Shown one piece after another: positions 24,371 to 36,650 of a stretch of 64,000 nt of DNA. The stretch spans positions 4,844,960 through 4,908,959 of the forward strand of contig CM033123.1 in the NCBI GenBank assembly GCA_019321725.1. Reading direction: 5' to 3'. Source of the DNA: Paulownia fortunei. Its lineage: Eukaryota > Streptophyta > Magnoliopsida > Lamiales > Paulowniaceae. Position numbers and translations under genes: made by a program. The first letter of the stretch is position 1, and every line of letters starts with the position of its first letter. The notes below the pieces were generated by a model, which made no database searches, was not told the origin of the DNA, and saw only the letters and a list, made by a program, of their open reading frames with translations.

Positions 24371-24479
24371 TGGGACATTTAAAAGAAGATTTATTACGTA
24401 CATCATTATTCAATAAATCTTTTTATCTTCTTTAAATTTTCACTAATCTCTCCAATATTATTAAGTTATCAAGTACAAC

Positions 24480-25195
24480 TAGCAAACGTTAAATTAATCG
24501 ATTCTTGCCATTAATACCCCAATAATCTTGGAGCCAAAATTCTATTTAAAGCAAGGTGTGTTCTATTTTGGCAGGTGTTGCAACCGTTATGTATGAAAAT
24601 GACCTTATTACCCTCGACTGTCATAACTGCGCTCATCGGGTTACTTGTTTTATCCTTCGATTATAATATTAAAGATTTGTCTGAAAATGAAAGACCAATA
24701 TTGTACCTACATCTATATCTGTCAATATCTGTAAAGAATAATATTCCGTCTTTTCCTAATTTATTGCTCTCATTTTTTTATATCCTAGATAATATTTCTT
24801 AAATATTATTTTTTTAAATTATCCTCTCAATCATTGTTACTCTGAAGTCTAAATTGCTATTAAGTACAATTTTGTAAAAGTAAATAATACTTATCTTTTT
24901 TCAACTCTAATGTCCGATCAAAATAGAACTTCGATTTTAGAATGAAGGACGTATTAATCACAAATGGGAATAGAGTACCATGGAGGCAAGTGAAAAATAT
25001 ATAAAATACAAGTTATGTAGTGGAAAGATAAAAAAATAGCTCGAATGATATACAAATATGTGTTAAAGTGAGATTAAAAACGAACGGTAAATAATTTTAT
25101 AAAAAATAATCAAGTTAAAATATAAAGTAGTTGTGATTTGAATATGCTTAAGTCCAACGATACAAAGTAAAATTATTTGAATACTAAAGACACAG
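24480..25195. repeat. Inverted-repeat arm upstream of bHLH-F
   Basis: Reverse complement of about 8870-9690. Homology ends near 25195, where copy E jumps to mid-exon 2. The short open frame here is not conserved in the other arm, so no gene is called. Confidence 0.8.
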
Positions 25196-25199
25196 TTGG

Positions 25200-25850
25200 T
25201 TTAGAGTAATTTTCAGTAATGAACAATTAAATTCTATCAATTAGAATGTAGTTTTGACCATACAAATAAACTTTAAAATATTTAAAAAACTTGCCACAAT
25301 TCATCTTAATGATAAATTTATTTTTACAATTGCCCACTTATATGTACTTTTCTTGAATTATATTTTAAATAATTAGCCTTCTTAATGATTTTATAACTTA
25401 ACCGTGCACCTCCTACGTTTAAATAACTGATCAAATTAATCACTGTTATTTAAGTAAAAAAAACTATATAAAACAAATGAACCACGGAGATATTAGAAAT
25501 TTTCAAAGACTCAAGATCAAATTCATTAATTCTATTTTTCATAAATTGAATACTTGAATTTATTATATCTATTTTTTTTTTTTTTAAATAACACATTAAC
25601 ATTGTAAACAAAACCACACAAATAAAAGTATGACGATCCTGCATCCCTAAAATTACAATGTCACTAAAACAAAGGAAAAATTTAAAGGTCAATATTCGTA
25701 AGATAATTATGAGATGCAACTTTTTGTACATTATAATTGTATGTACTAATGATTAAATGTTAAAAGCATGTAATAGAGTTGCGATCTAAAATATTGAGCA
25801 TAATAAAAAATTACATCATTCTTATCAAAATATACATTTTTGTATGCACA
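25200..25850. other. AT-rich upstream region of bHLH-F, no gene seen
   Basis: AT-rich. The longest open frame (minus strand, about 90 codons) has no recognisable motif and low-complexity composition. Confidence 0.4.
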
Positions 25851-25853
25851 ATC

Positions 25854-26059
25854 CACGTGATATTTTTTAATTAATTAAAAAACAAAAGAGAGAACTTCTG
25901 CGAAACCTTCTAATTAAATGAAAAACAAAAGAGAGAACCGCGCTAGCGATCAGTGAAGAATACCTTTGACCAAAATCGTATAAGTATAACCGTATACACG
26001 TGCATAGTGCGACTCCATTTGTACAGTGAGAAGGAATGAGTCAAGGGAACTCACACGTG
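25854..26059 (+). promoter_or_regulatory. Putative bHLH-F promoter cluster: three G-boxes and a W-box
   Basis: CACGTG occurs at 25854-25859, 25997-26002 and 26054-26059, and TTGACC (W-box core) at 25966-25971, all 630-830 bases before the ATG. G-boxes are classic bHLH and bZIP binding sites, so self-regulation or ABA/stress regulation is possible; this is inferred from motif content only. Copy E has lost the whole cluster. The transcript probably begins downstream, near 26200-26300, with a leader intron ending at the TTGTAG acceptor just before the ATG. Confidence 0.45.
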
Positions 26060-26687
26060 GGTAGGGTTTCCTTTTCAAATTTCAAGTCTATTCGTACACA
26101 CCAAAGAATTCATATTCCGACCATTTAATTTGGTGAGGACAAATATCTGTCCTAAATTTAGTTCTCAGGACTGAATTGCACAAATCCATCTTTTTGCTTT
26201 TTCATTTGGATTCGCTGCGCATATAAGAGAGAGATACAACTCCAGCAGATCATCATAAGACAAAAAAAAAAAAGGAAACTTGTCTTCCGAGGTAAACTTC
26301 CACTGTGTGTGTGTGTGATTTCTCTGAAAAATTATGTTTTTCTTGTTGCATATATGCATGTTTATTACAAAATGAAAAAGTGATGTTGGTTACTTCTTTG
26401 ATCTGTGACAAAATCTGAAGCTATTGCAAAGATTGAACAAATTCTTGATCCAATATTTTTCTTTTCTTTTTTTTTTTGGGATTTTCTAATAAGATCTCGA
26501 AGTGAAAAAGAGAAGAGCTTTCAAATCTTAGAGTAAAGAAGCTGAGAATTGCCTCAAGTAATTGTGTGTAACACTCTTAATAAAATTAGATTACCTATCT
26601 CTGCAAGTTTTTTTTTTTTTTTTTTTCTTTGTTTCATTTGATCCTTTCCTTATTTCCACAAAATACATGATTTTTCATTGTAGGGCT

Positions 26688-28636
26688 ATGGAAATGGAAG
26701 AAAAACTTGATGAGATCTTTGACCTTAGTGATATATTTCCTGAGATCTACTCATCAAAGCCATTCTCCAATTGTAGCAGAATACTGCAAAAGCCCCAAAC
26801 TGCTGATCATGCAAGCAGAAGAGCCAACACCGAGCAGTTGATGATGAGTTCTAATCGCTGGAATTCTTGCTGTGCCCAAGAAATAATTGTCGCGAAGCCT
26901 TCATCTTCTGCTGCTGCTGCTTCTGCCCCACAATTAATTTCTTTTGAGATCTCAGATACATCATATCTTCCAACAAATTCAGATACGGCTTATAACTCCA
27001 AACCTTGAGATGGCTATGGATTATTCTTTACCTCACAAATTATAAATTTCTCATCTTCGGGTGAAGATGGTTCTTGCAATAACCAATATCATGATGCAGA
27101 AAATGGGACAAGCCACAAGAGGGCTTGTACAACAACCCGGACCCCATTGCAAGTTCAAGAACATGTCATCGCTGAGAGGAAACGCCGCGAGAATATAGGC
27201 CAACTTTTCATCACTCTTTCTAAAATTGTGCCAGGACTCAAGAAGGTAATAATATTTGCTTTATTTTAAAATAAGCTCATCAACTGATATTTGAGGTAAT
27301 GGAACGAAAACAAAAAGGGGTTGTAACTAAATGTGTATTTGGGAATTAGGTTTTCATTTTGTTTTGTGAGGGAAAAGAGAAGAAGGAATTAATATGAGAA
27401 AGAAAAAAAAAAAAAAAAAGATTCTCCTCCATATGTTTCTGAAAAAATGATTAATTAGATATGTTGGTAAATTATTATCAGTTGGACAAGTCTTCTCCAC
27501 TTGAAGATGCTACTAACTACTTGAAAGCACTTAAAGAACGAGTAAGAGTCCTAGAGGAAGAAATGATCAAGAAAAGCTCCATAGATGATGCCTCAAAAGA
27601 TGATTATGCTTCGTATAAAGAAAGCTCCATCCATAACAGTGGCAGCACAAGCGAATCATTTGGTCCAGAAATCAAGGCCAGAATTTCGAACAGGCAAGTG
27701 CTGATAGAAGTTTTCTGCAAGAAACAAAAGAGCTTAATGTCAAGAATTCCATGTGAAGTGGAAAAAATGCATCTCAGTGTCATAGACATAAAATGATGCC
27801 GTTTGGAGGAGCAGCTCTTCATACCACCATTCTTGCTGAGGTATTTTCTCAGTTTTAACTATGTGTATGTAGCTAGTTTTTGCTAGGTTTTGCCTATTAA
27901 TTAAAACAACTGGACTTGATGTTTTAAATGAATGCCAAGCTCAACTTACGTGTTCTTGATCACAAGTATCTGGAAGAAAAAAGAAAGAAAGGCGCAACAA
28001 CTTAATTATTATAGCAGTGACTCACATTTCTGTCGTGATTATGAATTTAGTGATTTTTGTTCAATAAGTTTACCTCATGTATGTTTTGGAAAATTAATTG
28101 CACAACGAATAATGTATGTATGAGCGCATATGCCGTAGCTAGTTTTGTTTAGTTTAGTAGCAAATAATATTCGTTAGGCATTGTTGAGGATTCGTTGGAC
28201 AAATTTAGCACTGCAAAAACACCTCAATATACATATATATATATATATATATAATCAAAATAAGTGAAAAGGTGTTTGCACTTGATGAGGCTGGTTTGCT
28301 TCTCTTTCTCACACTGTACAGTCGATGCGTACGTATGCTCCAAATTCATGTCCCAAGAATGAAAATGAAGCTGTATATTTGAGAATATTGATAATTATTA
28401 TGCATTGTTTTTATTAAACATGAGTTAAGTATCTGTTATTTTATGTTGATGTTCTATCTGTTAAACAAGTTACTTCTTTAGCATCCCTAGCCAGCTTCAT
28501 TATTTTATTTACTTATTTTTACCTATTTTGGAAAACACCTTGTTCTTGAAACAAAATCAAAATCTACTGCTCAATGTTGTCTGGCAGCTGCTCATGGTAC
28601 TAACTATTTAAATCAACTACGTTCTCACACTATGTT

Positions 28637-28669
<33 letters not shown>

Positions 28670-28774
28670 ACACAGATGCAGAGTGAATTCCGAGGCACAG
28701 TGAAGGACATCGTTGACCACCTGCAGACAGTTTTCTTCAACCCGCGTGACAATATGGAAGACGACCACCATTAA
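26688..28774 (+). pseudogene. bHLH transcription factor copy F, subgroup IVa-like, with TGA and frameshift
   Basis: Exons: 26688-27245, 27482-27840, 28676-28774. Exon 1 begins MEMEEKLDEIFDLSDI, a typical acidic N-terminus, and ends inside the bHLH domain at codons 158-186: basic region EHVIAERKRRE with the His-Glu-Arg DNA-contact triad, then helix 1 SKIVPGLKK. Exon 2 supplies helix 2 (LDKSSPLEDATNYLKAL) and the C-terminal ACT-like region; exon 3 ends QSEFRGTVKDIVDHLQTVF and a short tail. The order and intron positions fit bHLH18/19/20/25 relatives. Two lesions: an in-frame TGA at 27006-27008 (codon 107), with homologous sequence continuing in the same frame after it, and a one-base deletion near 27793 that copy E lacks. 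Full length would be about 338 residues. If these are not sequencing errors, only a 106-residue peptide without the bHLH domain is made. Confidence 0.85.
28637..28667 (+). repeat. TG microsatellite at bHLH-F exon-3 acceptor
   Basis: A (TG)n run directly precedes TACACACAG, the acceptor of exon 3, where a pyrimidine tract is expected. Its length may affect splicing (inference from known TG-tract effects). Confidence 0.8.
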
Positions 28775-29030
28775 TTTTCAGGGCTCTAATTGCAATTATT
28801 ACATTGTAGTAATCCAATAATCCCTCGAACTATAACTACCTTTTCTTTGTTGCTTTATTTAAAGTATTTCCAGTTGCAGCACAAAAGGACTTCGGTTTCC
28901 ATGCAAGCTCTCTAGGGTTTCTATTCTTGTTGTCCTCTTTTGAGTGGTACACTCAATAGTCTCAACTTTGGTGGTACAGAACCCATTTTTCTTCTGTCAA
29001 AATGAAAACATATTTGCTAATAACATTTAT
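28775..29030 (+). repeat. bHLH-F 3' UTR shared with copy E
   Basis: Matches the minus strand from 8040 to about 7790, including GCTTTATTTAAAGTATTTCC, TTTCCATGCAAGCTCTCTAG and TTCTTGTTGTCCTCTTTTGA. Confidence 0.75.
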
Positions 29031-29600
29031 CCCAAGTAAGATTTTCATTCTTCTAGTGATTATTTCAATTAAATAATTTTAATAATTACTATAACCCTAT
29101 TAACTATAATAAAATAATATTGATAAAATATCTATAATTGAAAATATATCCCACTAAATACAATGAAATAATATTAATAAAATATCTTTAATTGAAAATA
29201 TCTATCAAAATGCATCACACAATTATTTGTCAACAAATCACCAAATACATTTTCATTTTAAACATATTCTTGAATTTTACTGTCAAAATATATCATCCAA
29301 AATACTAGAAATAATGCCAAATATAAGGCGCTCAATTCCCAATGTAATCGAGCTTTTGAAGTTTAACGAGGTTTGACCTCTATTTATATAATTAACAAAT
29401 GTATGTATGGGGAAAGTTGAATCTAAATGGGATTTGGGTAGATTGGATTTGTATTATGTACTTTCCATTATAAGATGATATAAATTTTAATAGACAAGTG
29501 GCATATATTTTGGGTGGTTGACAATCATAAAATATGCAGTGGATTTCACCATTAGGATTTCAGGATCCTCAATAGATTCTAATTATTTTGACAATGAATA
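29030..29600. other. AT-rich intergenic DNA, no gene seen
   Basis: Contains a short internal duplication (AAAATATCT.TAATTGAAAATAT near 29120 and 29190). Nothing else was recognised. Confidence 0.4.
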
Positions 29601-30065
29601 ATGTCACTCCATCCAGAGATTAATTGGATTTAATTAGATAAGATTTTAATGTAATTAGTTTGATGTAACCAGATAAAATTTGGATGAAACTTTTTATGAA
29701 GTTGTGTATTAATTAGGTATAAAATTGTGTTTTGCTTTATCTTAGACATTTCACTATTCAACATAAAATAGTGAAAGATTGGTGAATTATGCCAACTTCA
29801 ATTTGCTTTTGGTAGTTGAATTATCCCACATCATTCTAAGGAACTCCATCTTAATTAGTGTTTTGTGTGTGGAAATACGATTTGCAAGCTCATTTTGCCA
29901 CTTGGACTTTGAGATGTATATTTTATTATTCAGACGAGCTTTATCAGATTATTTGATAGATATTTTTGCGTAACTAAAGACAACTCATTTCTGAATTAAT
30001 TCAAATTTAATTTTTAAAACTGAATAAAAATTTAAACAAATTTAAATAATAAGCTGTTATAACTG
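29600..30065. repeat. Inverted-repeat block paired with 58020-58750
   Basis: CCAACTTCAATTTGCTTTTGG and GGAACTCCATCTTAATTAG are found in reverse complement near 58560-58660. The A/T-rich tail at 30000-30065 pairs with about 58020. Confidence 0.7.
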
Positions 30066-30169
30066 CATTCAATTAGTTTGGTAAGTGGAATATGTATATG
30101 TGGGTAAAGGGGATTGATACTAATTAATATTTAATGGCATGCAGTTTCCACTTTCCAGCAATGTATAGA

Positions 30170-30800
30170 TTAATTAACTAAACCCAATTATGAATTGTTC
30201 AGATTGGAATGCACACCCTCAAGATCTACGCCTGACTGATTCCAACACCTGTAGCCCTCATTGCAAAGCTAACAATTATTATAGCCCTTTTATTGCGGTC
30301 TCTGTTGGTTCCCCTCTCTCTTTCTGGTTATTATATTATATGTTTTTTTTTTTCATAATTTAATTAGGTTTTTATTATTTGAATATTGGCTATTACATGA
30401 CAGAGAGAGTTGGTCCATTGGGTTCCTTTCCTTGTTGTCATATATAGTAAACAAAAGATAAAAGAGATACGAAATCTTTTTTTAGATGAACTTATTTATA
30501 GAAATTTAGTTTCTTGTATTTTGTTTAATTCAGATAAAAATAATCAATAGATAATATAAAAAAAAAAACAAGGCAATTTGAACGTATATGTTTCTAGATA
30601 AGACGGAAATTGTAAAAAAAGAAAAGGAATTTTTTATTTAAAATAACCTAGCTTCCCATATTTTCTTATTCTTTTGTTTGCCTTTTTCTCTTCTTTCTTT
30701 ATTTTTCTTAATAAACTACATTTATATTTTTGGCCTGCGTGTGTTTCTCCTAAAGCCCAGTTCTCCCTTTATCAAAAAACAAAAAATAAAGCCCAGATCT
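30170..30800 (-). repeat. Inverted-repeat arm block (copy 2, reversed)
   Basis: Reverse complement of the 7140-7680 block and of 51240-51545 (GGAATGCACACCCTCAAGATCTACGCCTGACTGATTCC is shared with the latter). It ends near the AAAGCCCAG phrases. Confidence 0.78.
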
Positions 30801-32250
30801 CTCACCTGATGGAGTGTTTGCAAAAATTCTATTTAAGAGAAATTATTAAATATAGAGATTATTGTGAAGTGGGAAATAATAGTAATTAGTGTTTGAAAAA
30901 AAAATTAAAAAGAAATTAAAGTGAGAGTGTTTGATAAAAAAATATTTTTAATTGAACTTTTCAATAAAATAACAAAAATACCCTTAATTTGTACAAAACG
31001 TGTTTCCTCATTCAAAAACGTATCACTACTTTCTTCAAACTTTGTTCATTGGAGGAGGTTGGCGAAGCGAATGAATTGAAAAGAGATAAATTTAGAAATG
31101 ATAATGTGGTGGATTTAAATTTAAACTCAGGCAGTGTTAATATTTTAAATGAATCTATCTTATGTTTGGTTACAAATCCATTCTATTTAATTTTTTATTT
31201 ATAATATATATTTTATATAATATCATTTAAAAAATATTTTTTTTTTAAATTTTGGGTGGTATTAATTGTAAAAAAAAATATTTTCATATTTTAAAATTAT
31301 TTAATGGGTGTAATGGATCTAATCTATCGACTCTAAATGTGAAAATGAATCCAAATTCGAATCCTAATAAATTTTAGAGGGGTGAATCTCGTTGTTCTGG
31401 CAAACCTACACCACATCTTTAGGCAAATTAAAGGGCAATTAGTGGCAGATTGAGAAAGGCAATTTGAATGGCATAGGGCTATCAAACCAGAAATAAAAAA
31501 TGGAGAAGTTCCCTTCCTTCCTTTCTCGTTGAGGTTGGTGAGGGATATAAATGTGGGTATAATTAATCCTATTCCAACCAAACTAGGAGAGTATATCCAA
31601 CCACCAAATCTGACAAAGAAATAAATTGATATGGAAGTGAAGTGGTTGTGTTAAAAAACCTGTTTCCTGTATTTCTCAGTTACTGATAAATTCCTGGTTG
31701 GAATTGAAGAAAACAAGAAACCAATTGTTGCTCTACCTTCGCATGCACAATACATGGAAAACTCCTTTCTTCTAATACAATGCAACGGTTTCCCCCATTG
31801 ATGGTGGATGTGAAGAACCGAAAAAGAGGGGTTGTGGAAAGGGAGAGAAGGGACAAAGGATTCTATTGCTTCTAAATGATGAATTTTATGTGCAAAGGGC
31901 CATTTTTGGATTATGTAAATATTTTGAGGGTAAAAAAAAGTCTAAATAAACTTTTACATATTTACAAAAGAATGAAAAACAGAAGCATGAATTTAAAAGC
32001 ACCCACCCCATTCCTAAGTTTAGCTTCTGTCTTAAATTTAGAGAAGTAGAAGCAGAAAATGAACTTCATTGAAAATGCCCTTTACAATTACTATCCTTTT
32101 AGGCAGCGTGAACTATAGGCTAGTAATCGTTCACCCCTATACTATGTATAAATTTGATAGGTTTAATAATTATCTAAACCTAATTATTTGTCTCACCCCA
32201 ATTTAATAGTTAATTACATTAAGATAGGATCAATTCAATGGGCCTAAAAC
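30800..32250. other. Intergenic DNA, no gene seen
   Basis: Short open frames near 30989-31204 (+) and 31333-31581 (-) have no recognised motif. The segment at 32010-32210 recurs directly at about 58810-58960. Confidence 0.4.
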
Positions 32251-32255
32251 TTTGC

Positions 32256-32361
32256 GATCACATACATGTTATCGCACATAATTATTATATTTTATTAAAC
32301 ACTCTAATGATCACATACAGGTTATCGCACATAATTATTATATTTTATTAAACACTCTAAT
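32256..32361. repeat. 53-bp tandem duplication
   Basis: GATCACATACA.GTTATCGCA followed by CATAATTATTATATTTTATT and AAACACTCTAAT is present twice in a row with one visible difference, so it is recent. Confidence 0.88.
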
Positions 32362-33520
32362 GACTTGTGTGTCGTAATAAAAACCATTAAGAATTTAATA
32401 GCGAGAAGTTAATTACGAAGAATTGGTATTAGACTACATCAAAAAATTTATACATTACTTATGTTGAATATATTCTGAACAATACTTATTAGGTGTTGGA
32501 TATTTATATATATGTACACTTTTTGCTGTTTAAATTTATAGCTTTCTTGTTTCTTTTGAAAGGCTTAAAATAAGGTTCTATTTATTAAAAAGATTTTTTT
32601 TCAAAACTAATATCACATTAGAGTAATATTTGTGATACCACTATAATTTTTTGGGCAACAATGTAAATAAATATATATATATATATATATAAAATCAATT
32701 TCTTGATTATAATTAAAAACTTCATTTAGAATAAAATAGAAGTGATTTTCTTTTTTCTTTTTTGGAAGGGATGGAGCATGTAGTAATGTATGTATACACA
32801 CATTTTAAATAATACCAATATCAATTAATATTTGTTTTCTGGAACTGAAACCGAATGCTACTTGTTTAAAATTTGATAGCTTTGGAACTAGTCTTGTATC
32901 TCTTTTCAATTTAAATTTCTAAAACTCCAACTTCAGCAACCGCATGATTTTTTTAACAAATAACATGACTTGACTTTACGCCGTGTCATTTTTATATTTT
33001 TGGTTTCTTTTACAGTGATTATCTCAAATTGCTACTTCTATTAGAACCAAAACTATATGATTTTTAATAACCAATTGCATTTCATACTTTAATTACTTTT
33101 TGCCTGAACAATAACCAGGATTTTTGAAGGCTAATATTGAAATGTAAATATGAAAATCACTTATGTAAACATGCAACATATGTAATATAATTTGGAAAAT
33201 AGGAATTTACATTCCTTCGTCAATGTTACAACAATTTTTTTAATTAATGAAGTTATCAGTCTCCAAATTATTTTCCTCCATGGAAAAATGATATATACAG
33301 TCTACATTAGGTAACACTTGTACCATAGGCAATACCAAACCCTGATCTTTGCCGCTCAGTACCATCCTATTGTCCTATGCTCGATCAAATTTTGATTTTA
33401 ATACTAAAGAAAATATTTATTTTTTTCAATTCAAATAGTAGAACTTTGTTTTATTTTTTCCTCACTCATGGCATATTTCAATTTTTTTAGGATAAGTCAT
33501 CTCATGTGTGATGGGTTATT
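32362..33520. other. AT-rich intergenic DNA, no gene seen
   Basis: A TA microsatellite lies at about 32670-32690. Nothing else was supported. Confidence 0.4.
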
Positions 33521-33526
33521 CTAATA

Positions 33527-33632
33527 GGATGAAAAGAGGAGAAATAGAAAAAAAGAAAGGGAAAAAAATAGGAATGTGAAGAGAAACGAAAAAGAACAAA
33601 AAAAAAAAAAGAGAGAAAATAATGACAAAAAA
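33527..33632 (+). repeat. Purine-rich tract
   Basis: About 100 bases are almost purely A/G on the + strand. Such tracts can form triplexes or act as nucleosome-free spacers; no gene is attached to it. Confidence 0.6.
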
Positions 33633-33929
33633 TATTTTGGGTAATATAATTTTAGTCACATTACTCAATCTTACAAAGTACATATGATGTTTTTTTGATA
33701 ATATAATCTCAATATCATATTTTTTAATAATTATTTTTCATCACAACCAAGAAAGTAAACGGCCTCGTATAGATAGTATAAGACAAATATCTTAGATTAT
33801 TGTAAAATCACAAATGACTATGCCCAATTTCTATTCTCCCAAATTCAAATCCATAAGAAATAGAAATTTTATTTCTTTTATTTATGGGTTCTAATGAATC
33901 TTGGGCATATTTGATTTTATTTTGAGAAA

Positions 33930-34560
33930 ATATTTTCCTTTTTCAATTCCCTGAAAATACGAAAGCATGTTTGTTTGTTTTTTTTTCTCATTTTTTCAGT
34001 CTCTTTCTGGAAATCATATTTTCAAAAGTTATATCGTATTTTCAAAAGTTGTATCGTATTTAAAGCCTACATCTTATTTCCAAAAACTTAACTCCATTTT
34101 CACGAAATAGTATAATCACACAAGTAAAATAAATATATTTCTTATCTTTACATATCAAATCAATCTGACCAAACTATGCAATTTCGCAATCCAAACATAT
34201 TTTCATTGGGTAGAAAACTAGATGTGATCTTATTCTTAATTTTTGAAAACATATTTCCACAATATTTCAAAAAAAAAAATTATTACATAAAATTCCAACT
34301 TACGTTCACCTGTTGGAATATTGAGAACAAGACCTAAACCTGTCACCATCATCATGTAGTTTATTCATTCCAAAAAAAAAAAAGTCACTTAAATATATTA
34401 TCCCAAAAAATATATATAAAATATTTATTTGCAAGTTGGCTGAAAACTGGAAGCAATTCGAAAAGGTCAACTATCTATCTATATAAATCATCATTTGTTT
34501 GACATCTAAAGCATTGAAAGATATAATTGATTGATTATAATTTTATTTCAAGAAAAAAGG
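33930..34560 (+). repeat. Segment repeated directly at 59.0-60.4 and 62.3-62.7 kb
   Basis: TTTTTGAAAACATATTTCCACA, ATTCCAACTTACGTTCACCTG, AATATTGAGAACAAGACCTA and TTTGACATCTAAAGCATTGA recur near 59030-59460. Parts recur near 60210-60380 and 62270-62460. Confidence 0.7.
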
Positions 34561-34594
34561 GTAAACTAAAGAAATTATCCTTAAGGTTTAAACT

Positions 34595-35690
34595 ATTATA
34601 TATAAAAAAAAAACTTTGAGTTTGTTAATAATCTTGTATTGATATTATTTTTATTTTATAAATTGCACCTACTGAAAAAGTATTTGTAAAACTAAACATA
34701 GTTTAGAAAAATGGATATTTATAATTTGAAATACATAAGAATTTTTTATAAATAGATCAATTCTCAATGATAGTTTCTATAATTTTACCCCTCCAAAAAA
34801 AAAGAGATGTAGCCTCTCTTGTTCCCAACCTTTCCAAAATTAAGGGGTTGTATGTTTTTTCATCCTAGTGGATTTTTTATTTCTTTTTTTTTCACTTTTT
34901 ACTATTTTAGATATTTAGATATTGTTGTTTTACTCAATTTTATTGGAAATGTCTCAATTTTGTTTTCTCATTTTCCACCAATACACTTTATTCATAAAAG
35001 AAAAAACCTCTAAGTTTGTAAAATATAAATATTCTTTTAACATTTGTTTTTATTTTATAAATTACATCTATTAAAAAGAGTATTTGTAAAATAAAATCAA
35101 ACATCAAGTGAGTATTTATAATCTCAAAATATAGAGGAGTTCTTTGTAAATAGATCAAATATCAACGGTAATTTCTATACTTTAACTCAAAAAAAAGGAG
35201 ATGTATGGTATTCATCCTAGTGGGTTTTTTTCCCACTTTTTACTATTTCACATATATAGATCATATTGTTTTAGTCACTCTCATTAGACATATCCTATTT
35301 TTATCTTCTCATTTTCCACTAATAAACTTTATTTATAAAAAAAAATCCCAATTTATAAAATATAAATACTCCCTTAACATATATTTTTATTTTGTAAATT
35401 GCACCTATTTAAAGGGATATTTGTAAAATAAAATCAAACATCAAGTGGGTATTTATAATCTCAAAATATAGAAGAATTTTTTTTAAGATCAAATCTCAAT
35501 GATAGTTTCTATAATTTAACTCAAAAAAAAAAAGATATGGCCACTCTTGTTCCCTACTTTTCCAAAATTAAGAGTATGTATGGTTTTCATCCTAATAGAT
35601 TTTTTTCTCACTTTTAATTATTTCAGATACATAGATCATAATGTTTTACTTAATTTCAATAAAAATATCTTATTTTTATCTTCTGATTTT
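34595..35690 (+). repeat. Tandem repeat, about three units of 350-415 bp
   Basis: The phrases 'TAAGTTTGTAAAATATAAATATTC', 'AAATCAAACATCAAGTG.GTATTTATAATCTCAAAATATAGA', 'AGATGTATGGT.TTCATCCTAGTGG' and 'CACTTTTTACTATTT' recur with nearly constant spacing. The short open frames inside are products of the repeat, not genes. A diverged relative lies in intron 1 of copy A at about 38740-38960. Confidence 0.75.
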
Positions 35691-35699
35691 TTATAAAAA

Positions 35700-36640
35700 A
35701 TACGTCTCAACCCTATATTCTCAATTCCCAACTCTATAATCTCAATCTTCAATCATATATTACACTATTAGAACCTACCATTGCCACGTATATACACATA
35801 ATATGTCACTATTTTTAGACAACACCAAATGTAATAGGACCTACTAATACAAATTATTTTAATAAATTATCATATTTAAATTAAATTTTTGAAGTGGACC
35901 TACTGTTAATTTGATCCAATTATATATTATTATTTTTCAAATAATATCATTGTAGTGGGTTCGACTACTTACACATCATCCAATTATTGTTTTATCACGT
36001 TTTTTCATAAAATAATCAAAAAATATATTAAACCAAATTTGTTCTCATTCAACACCTTATAAATTCTTCATCAAAATTTATATAACCAAACATATTTTCA
36101 TGTCTACACCAATTCCAATAAAAAGTTGGAAATTCATCCCAATGGAATGGAAAATGAGATCCTTCATTGGGATGAAAAACCATACAAAACCTTACTGTCA
36201 ACTTGATTTATATATGTTGTTCATTATGTTGTAACATGCAAAAGCAGAAAATAAAAAATAACACAATAATTTTTAACGTGCTGCAAATATGAAAGTACTT
36301 TACATGTATGAGAGGTTACGCTTGCAAAAAAATAAATCAACTATTACATTTTACACCATACAATAATATGACTTAAAGCATATAAAAGTCTTCATCTTTT
36401 AATGATATTGTTCTTATATTACAACTAATAGTTTGCTTTATTTGTGAGAATCTTCCAATGTAATCTGCTTCGTTGTTCTCTTTAATGTTAAATCTCTTCA
36501 AATAGCAGAGTTCGTTCTCTCGAAAACTCACATTTTTCTCTCAAATAATGTATGATAGGTATGATAGCATCTTCTGCCGAAATCTCACCTTCTTCTGCCG
36601 AAATCTCAACTGCATGTATTTACTAAAATTGATCACAAAA
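35700..36640. other. AT-rich DNA, possible old MITE
   Basis: The interval 35700-36180 has MITE-like composition (GGACCTACT... phrases, ends resembling ATTCTCAATTCCCAA and TTGGGATGAAAAAC) but no certain termini. No gene was seen. Confidence 0.35.
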
Positions 36641-36650
36641 TGAAGTTTAA

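Noticed and set aside
25450..25731. 93-codon open frame on the minus strand upstream of bHLH-F
   Set aside because: Low-complexity, AT-driven composition with no motif, and it is absent from the otherwise homologous arm at 8.9-9.7 kb.
31333..31581. 82-codon open frame on the minus strand
   Set aside because: No family recognised and no supporting exon or signal nearby.
34819..35426. Two similar open frames of 64 and 73 codons on the + strand
   Set aside because: They are similar because they lie in units of the AT-rich tandem repeat; their sequence is phenylalanine-rich translation of T-runs.
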